From Rhizobium leguminosarum bv. trifolii WSM1325 (GTDB lineage Bacteria > Pseudomonadota > Alphaproteobacteria > Rhizobiales > Rhizobiaceae): DNA of 64,000 nt. This document shows positions 17,733-25,649 of the stretch, piece by piece. How positions within the stretch are numbered: the stretch's first letter is position 1; each line of letters opens with the position of its first letter. Location of the stretch: the NCBI GenBank assembly GCA_000023185.1, contig CP001623.1:620001-684000 (forward strand), read 5' to 3'. The position numbers and the translations under genes were made by a program. The notes under the pieces are model-generated. The model made no database searches and had not been told where the DNA came from. It saw only the letters and a program-made list of their open reading frames with translations.

Positions 17733-18698
17733 ATGCAGCAGGTTGCCATTGGAATCGACCTCGGTGGGACGCAGGTGCGCGCTGCCCTCGTCGACGAGCA
17801 GGGCAGGATTCTGGCGCGCGCAGCCGAACCGACGGATGCGTTGGCGGGCCCCGACCGCGTGCTCGCCCAAATCTGCGGCCTGACCGACGGACTGCTTGCA
17901 GCATCGAACCCCGCTTCGGTGGTGGGCGTCGGCGTATCCGCTCCGGGCCCGCTCGATACGGTCGCCGGTGTCGCCTCGAATATCCCGACCCTCTCCGGCT
18001 TTGTCGACTTTCCGCTGAAGGCGGAGTTGCAGAAGCGGTTTCCGTTTCCGGTCGACCTCGAGAATGATGCGATTGCCGCTGCCATCGGTGAGTGGCAGTT
18101 CGGAGCCGGAACGGGGCTCGACAATTTGGTGTATGTCACCGTGAGCACTGGCATTGGCGGTGGCGTTGTGTCGGATGGTCGCGTCGTGCGCGGCCGCAAG
18201 GGCATGGCAGCCCATGTTGGGCACATGTCGGTCGTGCCGAACGGAGAGCTTTGCCCCTGCGGCAACAGGGGTTGTTTCGAGGCCTACGGATCCGGAACGG
18301 CATTTGCGCGCCGCGCCCAAATCAGGGCTGTGGAATCCAGCGCGACGACAATAGGCAGCGATGGCGGCGCCATCGATAGCCGCAGCGTTTTTGCAGCAGC
18401 AAGAAATGGCGATCGTCTCGCAAATCAACTGATTGACGAGGAAGCGGAAATTCTCGGTCGCGGCTTCACCAGCCTGATCCATATCTTCAGTCCCGATATC
18501 ATCGTGATGGGAGGCGGTCTTTCCCACGAGTTCGACCGACTGCAACCCGGCATTCAAGGCTACATCACGCAATGGGCAATGCCGGCATTCAAGGATGTCA
18601 GGGTAATGCTGGCGGCGTTGGACCAGAACTCGGGCCTCGTCGGCGCAGCTGCTCTGGCGTTTCTGACCGGAAAGGTCCCGGCGGTCGATCAGATTTAG
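17733..18698 (+). CDS. ROK-family sugar kinase
   Basis: A 321-residue protein. The ATG at 17733 lies 14 bp after the epimerase stop; upstream extension is inside that gene. The ATP-binding motif is GIDLGGTQVRAAL, the catalytic Asp is in DLENDAIAA, and the zinc/ROK signature is GHMSVVPNGELCPCGNRGCF. No DNA-binding domain is present, so it is a kinase and not a repressor. It would phosphorylate a hexose or related sugar released by the pathway. Confidence 0.92.
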   Translation: MQQVAIGIDLGGTQVRAALVDEQGRILARAAEPTDALAGPDRVLAQICGLTDGLLAASNPASVVGVGVSAPGPLDTVAGVASNIPTLSGFVDFPLKAELQKRFPFPVDLENDAIAAAIGEWQFGAGTGLDNLVYVTVSTGIGGGVVSDGRVVRGRKGMAAHVGHMSVVPNGELCPCGNRGCFEAYGSGTAFARRAQIRAVESSATTIGSDGGAIDSRSVFAAARNGDRLANQLIDEEAEILGRGFTSLIHIFSPDIIVMGGGLSHEFDRLQPGIQGYITQWAMPAFKDVRVMLAALDQNSGLVGAAALAFLTGKVPAVDQI

Positions 18699-18786
18699 AA
18701 AAGCAGGCCGATCCTGCGTGCTGTAAACGCAATGACGCAAGGCCCCTCGAGACACGGGAACGGTTTGTGCGACGGGCAGGGTCGAA

Positions 18787-19023
18787 ATGGGCGCAGCCAA
18801 GACAATCGTCAACGTCCCCTTTCCGTATCGAGAGGTTGCTCTCCGTCAGGGCGGCGAGGCGATACTTAAGGTGCTGATCAACGGCGTCACGTGGGCCTAT
18901 AATCCCGAGGGGTCGTTGACTGGTATCACCGATGCTCCAAATGTGCCTGTAGAAAAAGCACTGGAGCCGATCGTCGAACGCGGCCCGAGACTGCACCAGG
19001 CCGGCGAAGCCGGTTACCGCTGA
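18787..19023 (+). CDS. Small hypothetical protein
   Basis: A 78-residue frame with AGGG near its ATG, in the 487-bp gap between the ROK kinase and an oxidoreductase. The sequence has no signal peptide or membrane segment that I recognise; the centre reads AILKVLINGVTWAYNPEGSL. It lies in the same direction as its neighbours. It may be a real small gene or a remnant; coding is uncertain. The rest of the gap (18699-18786 and 19024-19185) shows nothing I can name. Confidence 0.35.
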   Translation: MGAAKTIVNVPFPYREVALRQGGEAILKVLINGVTWAYNPEGSLTGITDAPNVPVEKALEPIVERGPRLHQAGEAGYR

Positions 19024-19185
19024 GGAACTGAAACACCGTCCTTGGGCGGGACGCCACGCATGCGGTCCGCCCGGCAAAACGCTGTGCTGACAGTCGTCGC
19101 TCTCCATTTGGCAAGACCATCTGGCGCTTGTGAAAGACGACGGTTCTGGCGCGAATGATTTCGATAAACGACCATGAGGACAAAA

Positions 19186-20223
19186 ATGCGCTTGATCATT
19201 CTCGGAACCGGAGGATGGGCAAACACCCATGCCATGAATTTTTCCGAAATCGCCGACGTGAAAATTGTTGCTGCTGTTGATACGGACGAGGTCCGGCTAC
19301 GGGCCTTCGCGCTAAGGCATGGTATCCCACTTACCTTCACGTCGCTTGATGACGCTCTTGCCTGGGGAGAGTTTGACGCCGTGACCAATGTCACGCCGGA
19401 TCGCGCGCATTATTCCACGACAATGAAGATACTCGGCGCCGGCAAGCATGTCCTCTGCGAGAAGCCGCTGGCGGTTAACTACCGCGAAGCCAAAGAGATG
19501 GCCGACGCTGCCGCTGCGTCCGGCAAGGTCACGATGGTAAACCTTACCTATCGTAATGTAGCGCCGCTGCAAGCAGCGCGTAAGATGGTGTTGGACGGAC
19601 GCCTCGGCGCGATCCGCCACTTCGAAGCATCCTATCTCCAGAGCTGGCTGGTCTCAAAGGCGTGGGGCGACTGGACCAAGGAATCGCAATGGCTTTGGCG
19701 GCTGTCGACAAAGCACGGCTCCAATGGCGTGCTGGGCGATGTCGGTATCCATATTCTCGACTTCGCGGTTTTTGCCGCCGGAAGTGACGTCAAGGCGGCT
19801 GCATCGCATCTTAAGGTGTTCGACAAGAGCCCCGGAAATCGGATCGGCGAGTATGATCTCGACGCCAACGACAGTTTCCTGATGATGGCTGAACTCGAAA
19901 ACGGTGCCGCTGGCGTCATCCACGCAACGCGCTGGGCAACCGGCCATCTGAACGAATTGCGCCTGCGCCTGCATGGAGACAAGGGCGCGCTGGAGGTGGT
20001 GCATACGCCTGAAGGTTCGACGCTCAGGGCCTGTGAAGGTCCCGATGCCGACAAGGCAATCTGGCGTAAGATCGACGTCGAACCGGTTATCACTAATTTC
20101 CAGCGCTTTGCAAACGCCGTGCAAAAGGGGCAGCTGGATGAGCCTGGTTTTGGCCACGCAGCCAAGCTGCAATTCGTTCTTGACCACGCAGTGAAGACGG
20201 CCGGCGCTCTGATCGAACTTTAA
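19186..20223 (+). CDS. Gfo/Idh/MocA-family oxidoreductase
   Basis: About 345 residues; the ATG at 19186 is preceded by TGAGGA at good spacing and is preferred to the ATG 12 bp upstream. The N-terminus MRLIILGTGGWANTHAMNF is the nucleotide-binding motif, with AVDTDEVRLRAFA and HVLCEKPLAVNYREA. The C-terminal domain has LGDVGIHILDFAVF with the conserved Asp and His. It is the third member of this family in 13 kb and stands alone at the end of the island. Confidence 0.9.
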   Translation: MRLIILGTGGWANTHAMNFSEIADVKIVAAVDTDEVRLRAFALRHGIPLTFTSLDDALAWGEFDAVTNVTPDRAHYSTTMKILGAGKHVLCEKPLAVNYREAKEMADAAAASGKVTMVNLTYRNVAPLQAARKMVLDGRLGAIRHFEASYLQSWLVSKAWGDWTKESQWLWRLSTKHGSNGVLGDVGIHILDFAVFAAGSDVKAAASHLKVFDKSPGNRIGEYDLDANDSFLMMAELENGAAGVIHATRWATGHLNELRLRLHGDKGALEVVHTPEGSTLRACEGPDADKAIWRKIDVEPVITNFQRFANAVQKGQLDEPGFGHAAKLQFVLDHAVKTAGALIEL

Positions 20224-20355
20224 GCAAAGGTGCTCCAGTTCAGTGCCACCTCGGCAGGTTGCTCGTCGTCTTAAGGCCAGGGTACCGGTTGCGCGGCCTC
20301 GTTGGAGCCGGCGCCGACAGCCTCGTATAAATTCCTCAAAGGGACGTCGGCTTGC

Positions 20356-20751
20356 TCAGATGCGCCGGTTCAACTCGTCTTCGCTGATCCCAAAGTGGTC
20401 GAGAATGATGCCGACGTTTCGGCGATGAGACTTGAAATAGACGTCGAAGATATCGCCGAGCAACGGAACCGTCCCGCCGGCGGCGTCGATCCCGAGATTG
20501 ACGGCCATGCGTGCGAGCTTTTGGGTGGGAATGCCGAGGCGTCTTGCCTCATCGATGATGAAAAGACCGATCAGGGATCCGGCAATGTCTCCGACGGCCG
20601 GGATAAGGCCGAGAATCGAGTCTGCACCGATCCGCACGCCGATGACAGGCAATCTGACCGCGGTATCCATCAGGCGCGCTATGGCGACGGCGCGCCGAAT
20701 TCTTCCAAGTTCGATGGAGGTCAGATGTTTGGTGCTGGCGGAGGCTGGCAT
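20356..20751 (-). CDS. DUF4112-domain membrane protein
   Basis: About 131 residues from the ATG at 20751, which has AAAGGT upstream. The sequence IGADSILGLIPAVGDIAGSL (hydrophobic, Gly/Pro-rich) and GGTVPLLGDIFDVYFKSHRRN are the DUF4112 hallmarks. Two weakly hydrophobic stretches suggest membrane association. Function unknown. It stands apart, convergent with the last oxidoreductase of the sugar island. Confidence 0.85.
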   Translation of the reverse strand: MPASASTKHLTSIELGRIRRAVAIARLMDTAVRLPVIGVRIGADSILGLIPAVGDIAGSLIGLFIIDEARRLGIPTQKLARMAVNLGIDAAGGTVPLLGDIFDVYFKSHRRNVGIILDHFGISEDELNRRI

Positions 20752-20922
20752 CAGCGACCTTTTGGCGCGAACGAACGTTCCGCCTCCTCCAGTGAGGGCG
20801 CGGCAAGAATGTCGTCGCATTGCTGCGAAATAGTCCGACGCAGCGAAAGCCCGGTGCCATCATCAGTTCCCATGGCCGTGAAACGCTGCAAACCCGATAA
20901 GGTTCGCCCGCTAAAGCAAGGA

Positions 20923-21996
20923 TCATCTCGCGTCGGGGACCACGACCAATTTGCCCACAAAGTTCTTCGCCATGAAATCGGTCTGCGCGCGGTGGAATTC
21001 CGATAGTGGATAGACGCCGCCGACGAGAGGCCGGATTTTCCGGCTTTCGATATAACCGACGATCCGACGAAAGTCGACGCGGCTTCCCTGGCTTGAGCCG
21101 TGCAGCTCCAGCTGCTTCAGATACATGGTCCGCAAATCGAGCTGAACGACCGGGCCGGCGATGGCGCCGGCTGTCGTGTAGCGGCCTTCGGGGCGCAGGA
21201 TCTTCAGGAGATCGTTGAACAGCGGTCCGCCGACGAGATCGGCGACGACATCGATCGGCTGGCCACGGCTGGCGGAATGGACGGCTTCGACCAGATCGCC
21301 CCTGCCGCGGGTCACCACCGCCTCGGCGCCGATATCGAGCATCGCCGCCTCCTTGCCGGGGCCGGCGACCGCGATCGGGATGGCGCCGCGGGCCCGTGCG
21401 AGCTGGATGATCGCCGAGCCGACGCCGCCCGAGGCGCCGGTCACCAGGACGCGTTCACCGGCGACAAGCCTTGCCCGTTCCAGCATGCGCTCGCCGGTCA
21501 GATAGGCGCAGCAAAAGGTGGCGAGTTCGACGTCGGTCAGATCGGTTGCGACGACATGGGCGTTCTCGGCCGGCAGTGCCATGTATTCGGCATAACCGCC
21601 GTCGCGGCCATGGCCCATGTAATCGATGTCGGCGAGGCTGTCGTCGTCGCGGTTATAGATCGAGAAGTCGACCATGACGCGTTCGCCGACGCGCGCCGGA
21701 TTAACGCCGGCGCCGACGCCGACGATATGGCCGACCGTATCGGTGCCCTGAATGCGCGGGAATGTCAGCGTATTGCCTTGCCTGCGCCATGTGGAGACGG
21801 CCGACGGATCGTCCTCGGTGCCGTAGGCGCCTTGGCGGACCCAGACGTCGGTATTGTTCATGCCGCAGGCCGTGACGCGGATCAGAACCTCGCCGTCCGC
21901 GGGTCTCGGGACGGGCACGTCCCTGTCATAGACGAGCTTGTCCAGACCGCCATGGCCGGTGAGCAATACGGCCGCCATCTTTTCCGGGATTGTCAT
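20923..21996 (-). CDS. MDR-family zinc-independent alcohol dehydrogenase / quinone oxidoreductase
   Basis: A 357-residue medium-chain dehydrogenase/reductase. The GroES-like domain reads EVLIRVTACGMNNTDVWVRQ with a following GTDTVGHIVGVG. The NADPH-binding motif is VLVTGASGGVGSAIIQLA. The structural-zinc cysteine cluster is absent, as in quinone oxidoreductases. It sits 14 bp after doeD and so is the last gene of the asnC-doeC-doeD operon. It is not a recognised step of ectoine breakdown; it might reduce an aldehyde or reactive side product (inference). Confidence 0.9.
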   Translation of the reverse strand: MTIPEKMAAVLLTGHGGLDKLVYDRDVPVPRPADGEVLIRVTACGMNNTDVWVRQGAYGTEDDPSAVSTWRRQGNTLTFPRIQGTDTVGHIVGVGAGVNPARVGERVMVDFSIYNRDDDSLADIDYMGHGRDGGYAEYMALPAENAHVVATDLTDVELATFCCAYLTGERMLERARLVAGERVLVTGASGGVGSAIIQLARARGAIPIAVAGPGKEAAMLDIGAEAVVTRGRGDLVEAVHSASRGQPIDVVADLVGGPLFNDLLKILRPEGRYTTAGAIAGPVVQLDLRTMYLKQLELHGSSQGSRVDFRRIVGYIESRKIRPLVGGVYPLSEFHRAQTDFMAKNFVGKLVVVPDAR

Positions 21997-22010
21997 GCCG
22001 ATCTTCTCCC

Positions 22011-23390
22011 TCAGATGTTCTTGAAGACGGTTTCAATCGTGTCCGCCGCGGCCTTGACCACGATGTCGGCCTCCTCGCGTGTCAGGCAGAGCGGTGGGGC
22101 GAAGCCGAGGATGTCGCCCTGCGGCATGGCGCGGCCGATGACGCCGCGTTCGAGGAGGGCGGAGGCAACCTGCGGGCCGATCTTGCGGCCGGCATCGAAG
22201 AACGTGCGGTCGTCCTTGTCCTCGACGAATTCGACGGCTGCCATCAGCCCGTCGCCGCGGACTTCGCCGACGTTGCGGTGGCCGCCGACGGCCTTTGCGA
22301 GTTCCGAGCGGAAATAGGCGCCGGTCGCCCCGGCATTCTCGACAATGCCGAGTTCGTCGATCAGTTCGAGATTGGCAATGCCTGCGGCAGCACAGATCGG
22401 ATGGGCGGAATAGGTCCAGCCGTGACCGATCGCGCCCATCTGATCGGAACCCTGCACCAGGACTTGCCACATCTTGTTCGAAACGATCGTACCGGAAAGG
22501 GGAGCGTAGGCCGAGGTCAGGCCCTTGGCGATGGTGATCAGGTCCGGCTTCATGCCGTAATGATCCGAACCGAACATCGTGCCGAGACGGCCGAAGCCGG
22601 TGACGACTTCATCGGCGACAAGCAGGATGTCATATTTGTCGAGCACGGCCTGGATCTTCTGCCAGTAGGTTTTCGGCGGCGGCACGATGCCGCCGGTGCC
22701 GAGGATGGGTTCGCCGATGAATGCGGCGACCGTTTCCGGACCTTCGGCGATGATCATCTCCTCGAGCTTGTCGGCGCAATATTGCGAGAACTGCTCCTCG
22801 CTCATCGACCGGTCCGGGCGGCGGAAATAATAGGGGGCTTCGGTGTGCAGCACCGGCGCCCGCGGCAGATCGAAAGCGTTGTGAAAAAGCGCAAGGCCGG
22901 TGAGGCTGCCGGTCATGACGCCGGAGCCGTGATAGCCGCGCCAGCGCGAGATGATCTTCTTCTTTTCCGGACGGCCGAGGATGTTGTTGTAGTACCAGAT
23001 GAGCTTGATGTTGGTCTCGTTGGCATCCGAGCCGGAGAGACCGAAATAGACGCGGCTCATGCCGGCGGGGGCGCGGTCGATGATCATCTTCGACAGCGTA
23101 ATCGAGGCTTCCGTGCCGTGGCCGACATAGGCGTGGTAATAGGCGAGGTTCTTTGCCTGCTCGGCGATCGCATCGGCAATCTTCTGGCGGCCGTAGCCGA
23201 CATTGACGCAATAGAGGCCGGCAAAGGCGTCGAGGCTTTTGCGGCCTGTCGTGTCGGTGATGTAGACGCCTTCGCCGCCGGCAACGACACGGGTCGGCGT
23301 CTCGCCGCGGGCATGCCCGCCCATATGGGTCGAGGGATGGAAGAAGTGATCGCGGTCCCAGGCGGTAAGTTCGTTGCTTCTGTCGAGCAT
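22011..23390 (-). CDS. doeD: Diaminobutyrate-type class III aminotransferase (ectoine catabolism)
   Basis: A 459-residue PLP enzyme of aminotransferase class III. The start is the ATG at 23390, preceded by AAGAGG. The N-terminus ends in HPSTHMGGHARGE, the cofactor region has YHGSGVMTGSLTG, and LVADEVVTGFGRLG precedes the PLP lysine in ITIAKGLTSAYAPL. In ectoine users the product (DoeD/Atf) converts L-2,4-diaminobutyrate to aspartate semialdehyde. The role rests on its place beside doeC and the ehu-eut operon; alone it would be called an omega-aminotransferase. Confidence 0.88.
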   Translation of the reverse strand: MLDRSNELTAWDRDHFFHPSTHMGGHARGETPTRVVAGGEGVYITDTTGRKSLDAFAGLYCVNVGYGRQKIADAIAEQAKNLAYYHAYVGHGTEASITLSKMIIDRAPAGMSRVYFGLSGSDANETNIKLIWYYNNILGRPEKKKIISRWRGYHGSGVMTGSLTGLALFHNAFDLPRAPVLHTEAPYYFRRPDRSMSEEQFSQYCADKLEEMIIAEGPETVAAFIGEPILGTGGIVPPPKTYWQKIQAVLDKYDILLVADEVVTGFGRLGTMFGSDHYGMKPDLITIAKGLTSAYAPLSGTIVSNKMWQVLVQGSDQMGAIGHGWTYSAHPICAAAGIANLELIDELGIVENAGATGAYFRSELAKAVGGHRNVGEVRGDGLMAAVEFVEDKDDRTFFDAGRKIGPQVASALLERGVIGRAMPQGDILGFAPPLCLTREEADIVVKAAADTIETVFKNI

Positions 23391-23433
23391 GTCTAGCCTC
23401 TTTCTTGAAAATGGGGGCTCACTTGAAATGGGG

Positions 23434-24936
23434 TCAGGCGGCCGTGTCGATGCAGAGATATTTGAGCTCGGTGAAGGCCTCGAGCCCATGGCGTGAACCC
23501 TCGCGGCCGAGGCCGGACTGCTTCCAGCCGCCGAAGGGAATGGGAGCGCCGGTGATTTTCACGCGGTTGACGGCGACCATGCCGTATTCGAGCGCGCGGC
23601 CGAGGCGCATCTGCCGGGCGCCGTTTTCCGTGACGATATAGGCGACAAGGCCGTATTCGGTATCGTTGGCGCGAGTGATGACCTCGTCTTCCGTATCGAA
23701 GGCGGTGATGGCCGCTACAGGGCCGAAGGTCTCCTCGTGCATGATCAGCGCATCCGCCGGCACGTCGCTCAGCAGCGTCGGCTCATAAAAAAGCCGGCCG
23801 GCCTTATGGCGCTTGCCGCCGGTAACGAGCCGCGCGCCGCGCGCCAGCGCGTCGGCGACCTGTTCTTCGACCTTGGCGACGGCGCGTTCATGCATGAGCG
23901 GCCCGATCTCGGCGCCATCCTCAAGACCCGGACCAACTTTCAGTTCGGCAATGCGGTCTGCGAAGGCCTTGGCGAAGCCATCGGCGATCCCCCGCTGGAC
24001 GAAAATGCGATTGGCGGCGAGGCAATCCTGGCCTGATGTGGCAAATTTGGCGTTGACGGCGATCTCGACCGCCTTTTCGATATCAGCGTCATCGAAGATG
24101 ATCAGCGGGGCGTGGCCGCCGAGTTCCATCACCAGCCGCTTCAGGGTCGGGGCGCATTGGGCGGCGATCAGCCGTCCGATTCCGGTGGAGCCGGTGAAGC
24201 TCATGGCGCGCACGCGGACATCGGCACACATCCGTCCGACGATCGTTGCGGCGTTGCCGGTGACCACGTTGAAGACGCCGGTGGGAATGCCTGCCCGCTC
24301 GCCGAGCTCGGCAAGCGCCAGTGCCGAAAGCGGCGTTTCTGAGGAGGGGTGGGCGACGACCGTGCAACCGGCGGCCAGCGCCGCGGCAGCCTTCCGGGTG
24401 AGCATGGCAGAGGGGAAATTCCAGGGCGTGACGATGCCGACGATGCCGAGCGCCTCACGCCGGACGATCATTTCCGCGCCGGGCAGATGGCTGGTGACGC
24501 TTTCGGCGTTCAGCCGTTTGCCTTCCTCGGCATACCATTCGACGAAGGAGGCGGCGTAATCGATCTCGCCGCGCGATTCCGCAAGCGGCTTGCCCTGTTC
24601 GAGCGTCATGATCAGCGCCAGATCCTCCTTGGCCGCAAGCATCAGCTCAAACCATTTGCGCAGGATCGCCGCGCGGCTCTGCGGCAGCATTGCGCGCCAG
24701 CCGGCAAAAGCCTCCGACGCAGCATCGATCGCCACTGCCGTCTCATCGGCGTCAAGGCTAGCAACCCAGGCCAGCGTCGCCGAAGAGGCGGGATCGGTGA
24801 CCTCGAAACTTTTCCCTGATTTGCCGGCGATCCACCGGCCGCCGACATAGGCCAGATCGCGCAGGAGATGACGGTCGGCGAGCCGCGACAGCGCGTCATG
24901 ATAGGCGGGGCGGGCAAAAACGGCGGTCATGTCCAT
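23434..24936 (-). CDS. doeC: Aldehyde dehydrogenase, succinate/aspartate-semialdehyde type (ectoine catabolism)
   Basis: A 500-residue NAD(P)-dependent aldehyde dehydrogenase of the GabD-like group. IVTPWNFPSAMLTRKAAAAL is the cofactor pocket, FTGSTGIGR the glycine motif, MELGGHAPLIIF the general-base Glu, and GQDCLAANR the catalytic Cys. In this context (DoeC/Ssd) it oxidises aspartate 4-semialdehyde to aspartate. It lies 43 bp before doeD and 114 bp after asnC; that 114-bp gap carries three regularly spaced repeats. Confidence 0.9.
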   Translation of the reverse strand: MDMTAVFARPAYHDALSRLADRHLLRDLAYVGGRWIAGKSGKSFEVTDPASSATLAWVASLDADETAVAIDAASEAFAGWRAMLPQSRAAILRKWFELMLAAKEDLALIMTLEQGKPLAESRGEIDYAASFVEWYAEEGKRLNAESVTSHLPGAEMIVRREALGIVGIVTPWNFPSAMLTRKAAAALAAGCTVVAHPSSETPLSALALAELGERAGIPTGVFNVVTGNAATIVGRMCADVRVRAMSFTGSTGIGRLIAAQCAPTLKRLVMELGGHAPLIIFDDADIEKAVEIAVNAKFATSGQDCLAANRIFVQRGIADGFAKAFADRIAELKVGPGLEDGAEIGPLMHERAVAKVEEQVADALARGARLVTGGKRHKAGRLFYEPTLLSDVPADALIMHEETFGPVAAITAFDTEDEVITRANDTEYGLVAYIVTENGARQMRLGRALEYGMVAVNRVKITGAPIPFGGWKQSGLGREGSRHGLEAFTELKYLCIDTAA

Positions 24937-24978
24937 TCTCCTCGTGGCGGTTGACGTCAGTCTTCCACGGGAGCGGGC

Positions 24979-25052
24979 GAGAGATTGTCTGTTGGCTGAT
25001 GCAAAAAGAGAGAGATGGTCTAAAGGATGGCGGCCTGACAGAGAGATTGTCT
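24979..25052. promoter_or_regulatory. Three 12-bp direct repeats with 31-bp spacing
   Basis: GAGAGATTGTCT at 24979-24990, GAGAGATGGTCT at 25010-25021 and GAGAGATTGTCT at 25041-25052 start exactly 31 bp apart, which is three helical turns. They fill the gap between asnC and doeC, and the third overlaps the asnC stop codon. The spacing suits a multimeric regulator such as an Lrp/AsnC protein that wraps DNA; AsnC itself is the first candidate. Confidence 0.6.
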
Positions 25053-25548
25053 ACGACGCGGCCTGTTCCTCGCCGGTGGCAGTGAAGGACGAGACCGGAA
25101 GGACTGTGTCCTCCTTGACCGTCTTGGTGACGATGTAGGTGAAGTAGCGGTCGATGCCGAGTTCGCGGTCGAGAAGCCCGTCGACCAGCCGCTGATAGGC
25201 ATCGATATCGGGCGCGATGATTTTCAGGATGTAATCGACGCCGCCGCCGACAGACCAGCAGGCGACGATCTCCGGGATTGCGCTGATGGCCCGCTCGAAG
25301 CGCTCGAAATCCGCCTGGCGATGGTTGGCGAGCGTCACTTCCATCATCACGCTGGCGACCGGCGCAATGCGCCGCGGCGCGATGCGTGCGTGATAGCCGG
25401 TGATGATCCCGGCCTTTTCGAGCTTTCGCAGCCGCATCCAGCACGGCGTCGGCGACAGCCCGGCCTTTTCGGCCAGCGCCAGTTTGGTGATGCGGCCGTC
25501 GCGCTGGACGGCGTCGAGAATGCGCAGGTCGATGGCGTCGAGCTTCAT
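25051..25548 (-). CDS. asnC: Lrp/AsnC-family regulator of ectoine catabolism
   Basis: A 165-residue protein. The N-terminal HTH reads LDAIDLRILDAVQRDG, then LALAEKAGLSPTPCWMRLRKLEKAGII. The C-terminal RAM domain begins VASVMMEVTL and contains WSVGGGVDYILKI. It is the first gene of asnC-doeC-doeD-QOR and divergent from enuR over 101 bp. In characterised ectoine-degrading bacteria an AsnC-type activator acts with EnuR on the catabolic genes. A TTTCT-TT-AGAAA palindrome sits just upstream of its start. Confidence 0.92.
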   Translation of the reverse strand: MKLDAIDLRILDAVQRDGRITKLALAEKAGLSPTPCWMRLRKLEKAGIITGYHARIAPRRIAPVASVMMEVTLANHRQADFERFERAISAIPEIVACWSVGGGVDYILKIIAPDIDAYQRLVDGLLDRELGIDRYFTYIVTKTVKEDTVLPVSSFTATGEEQAAS

Positions 25549-25649
25549 GGTGCTTTCTTTAGAAAGAAATCATTTCAAACGCAGGGAAAAGACAATGGGA
25601 GCGCATTTTGGCATTGTCAATTGAACTGATTTTCAGCAGTGTTGAAATC
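25549..25649. promoter_or_regulatory. Divergent asnC/enuR control region
   Basis: A 101-bp AT-rich gap. Near asnC it holds TTTCTTTAGAAA, a short palindrome of the Lrp-site kind. Near enuR it holds TTGTCAATTG, which resembles the TTGTCATGAT/TTGACATGAT pair found before ehuA and may be an autoregulatory EnuR half-site. Promoter elements were not resolved. Confidence 0.4.

Noticed and set aside
21100..23396. Plus-strand open frames of 405 and 468 codons opposite the QOR and doeD genes
   Set aside because: Both translate to low-complexity Asp/Ala/Gly/Arg-rich sequence and lie fully over genes with clear catalytic motifs.
24979..25052. Possible CRISPR-like array from three regularly spaced repeats
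   Set aside because: Repeats are only 12 bp, spacers 19 bp, just three units and no cas gene; an operator array fits better.
24979..25052. Possible plasmid iterons from the same repeats
   Set aside because: No replication gene is nearby, and the repeats lie between cotranscribed catabolic genes.
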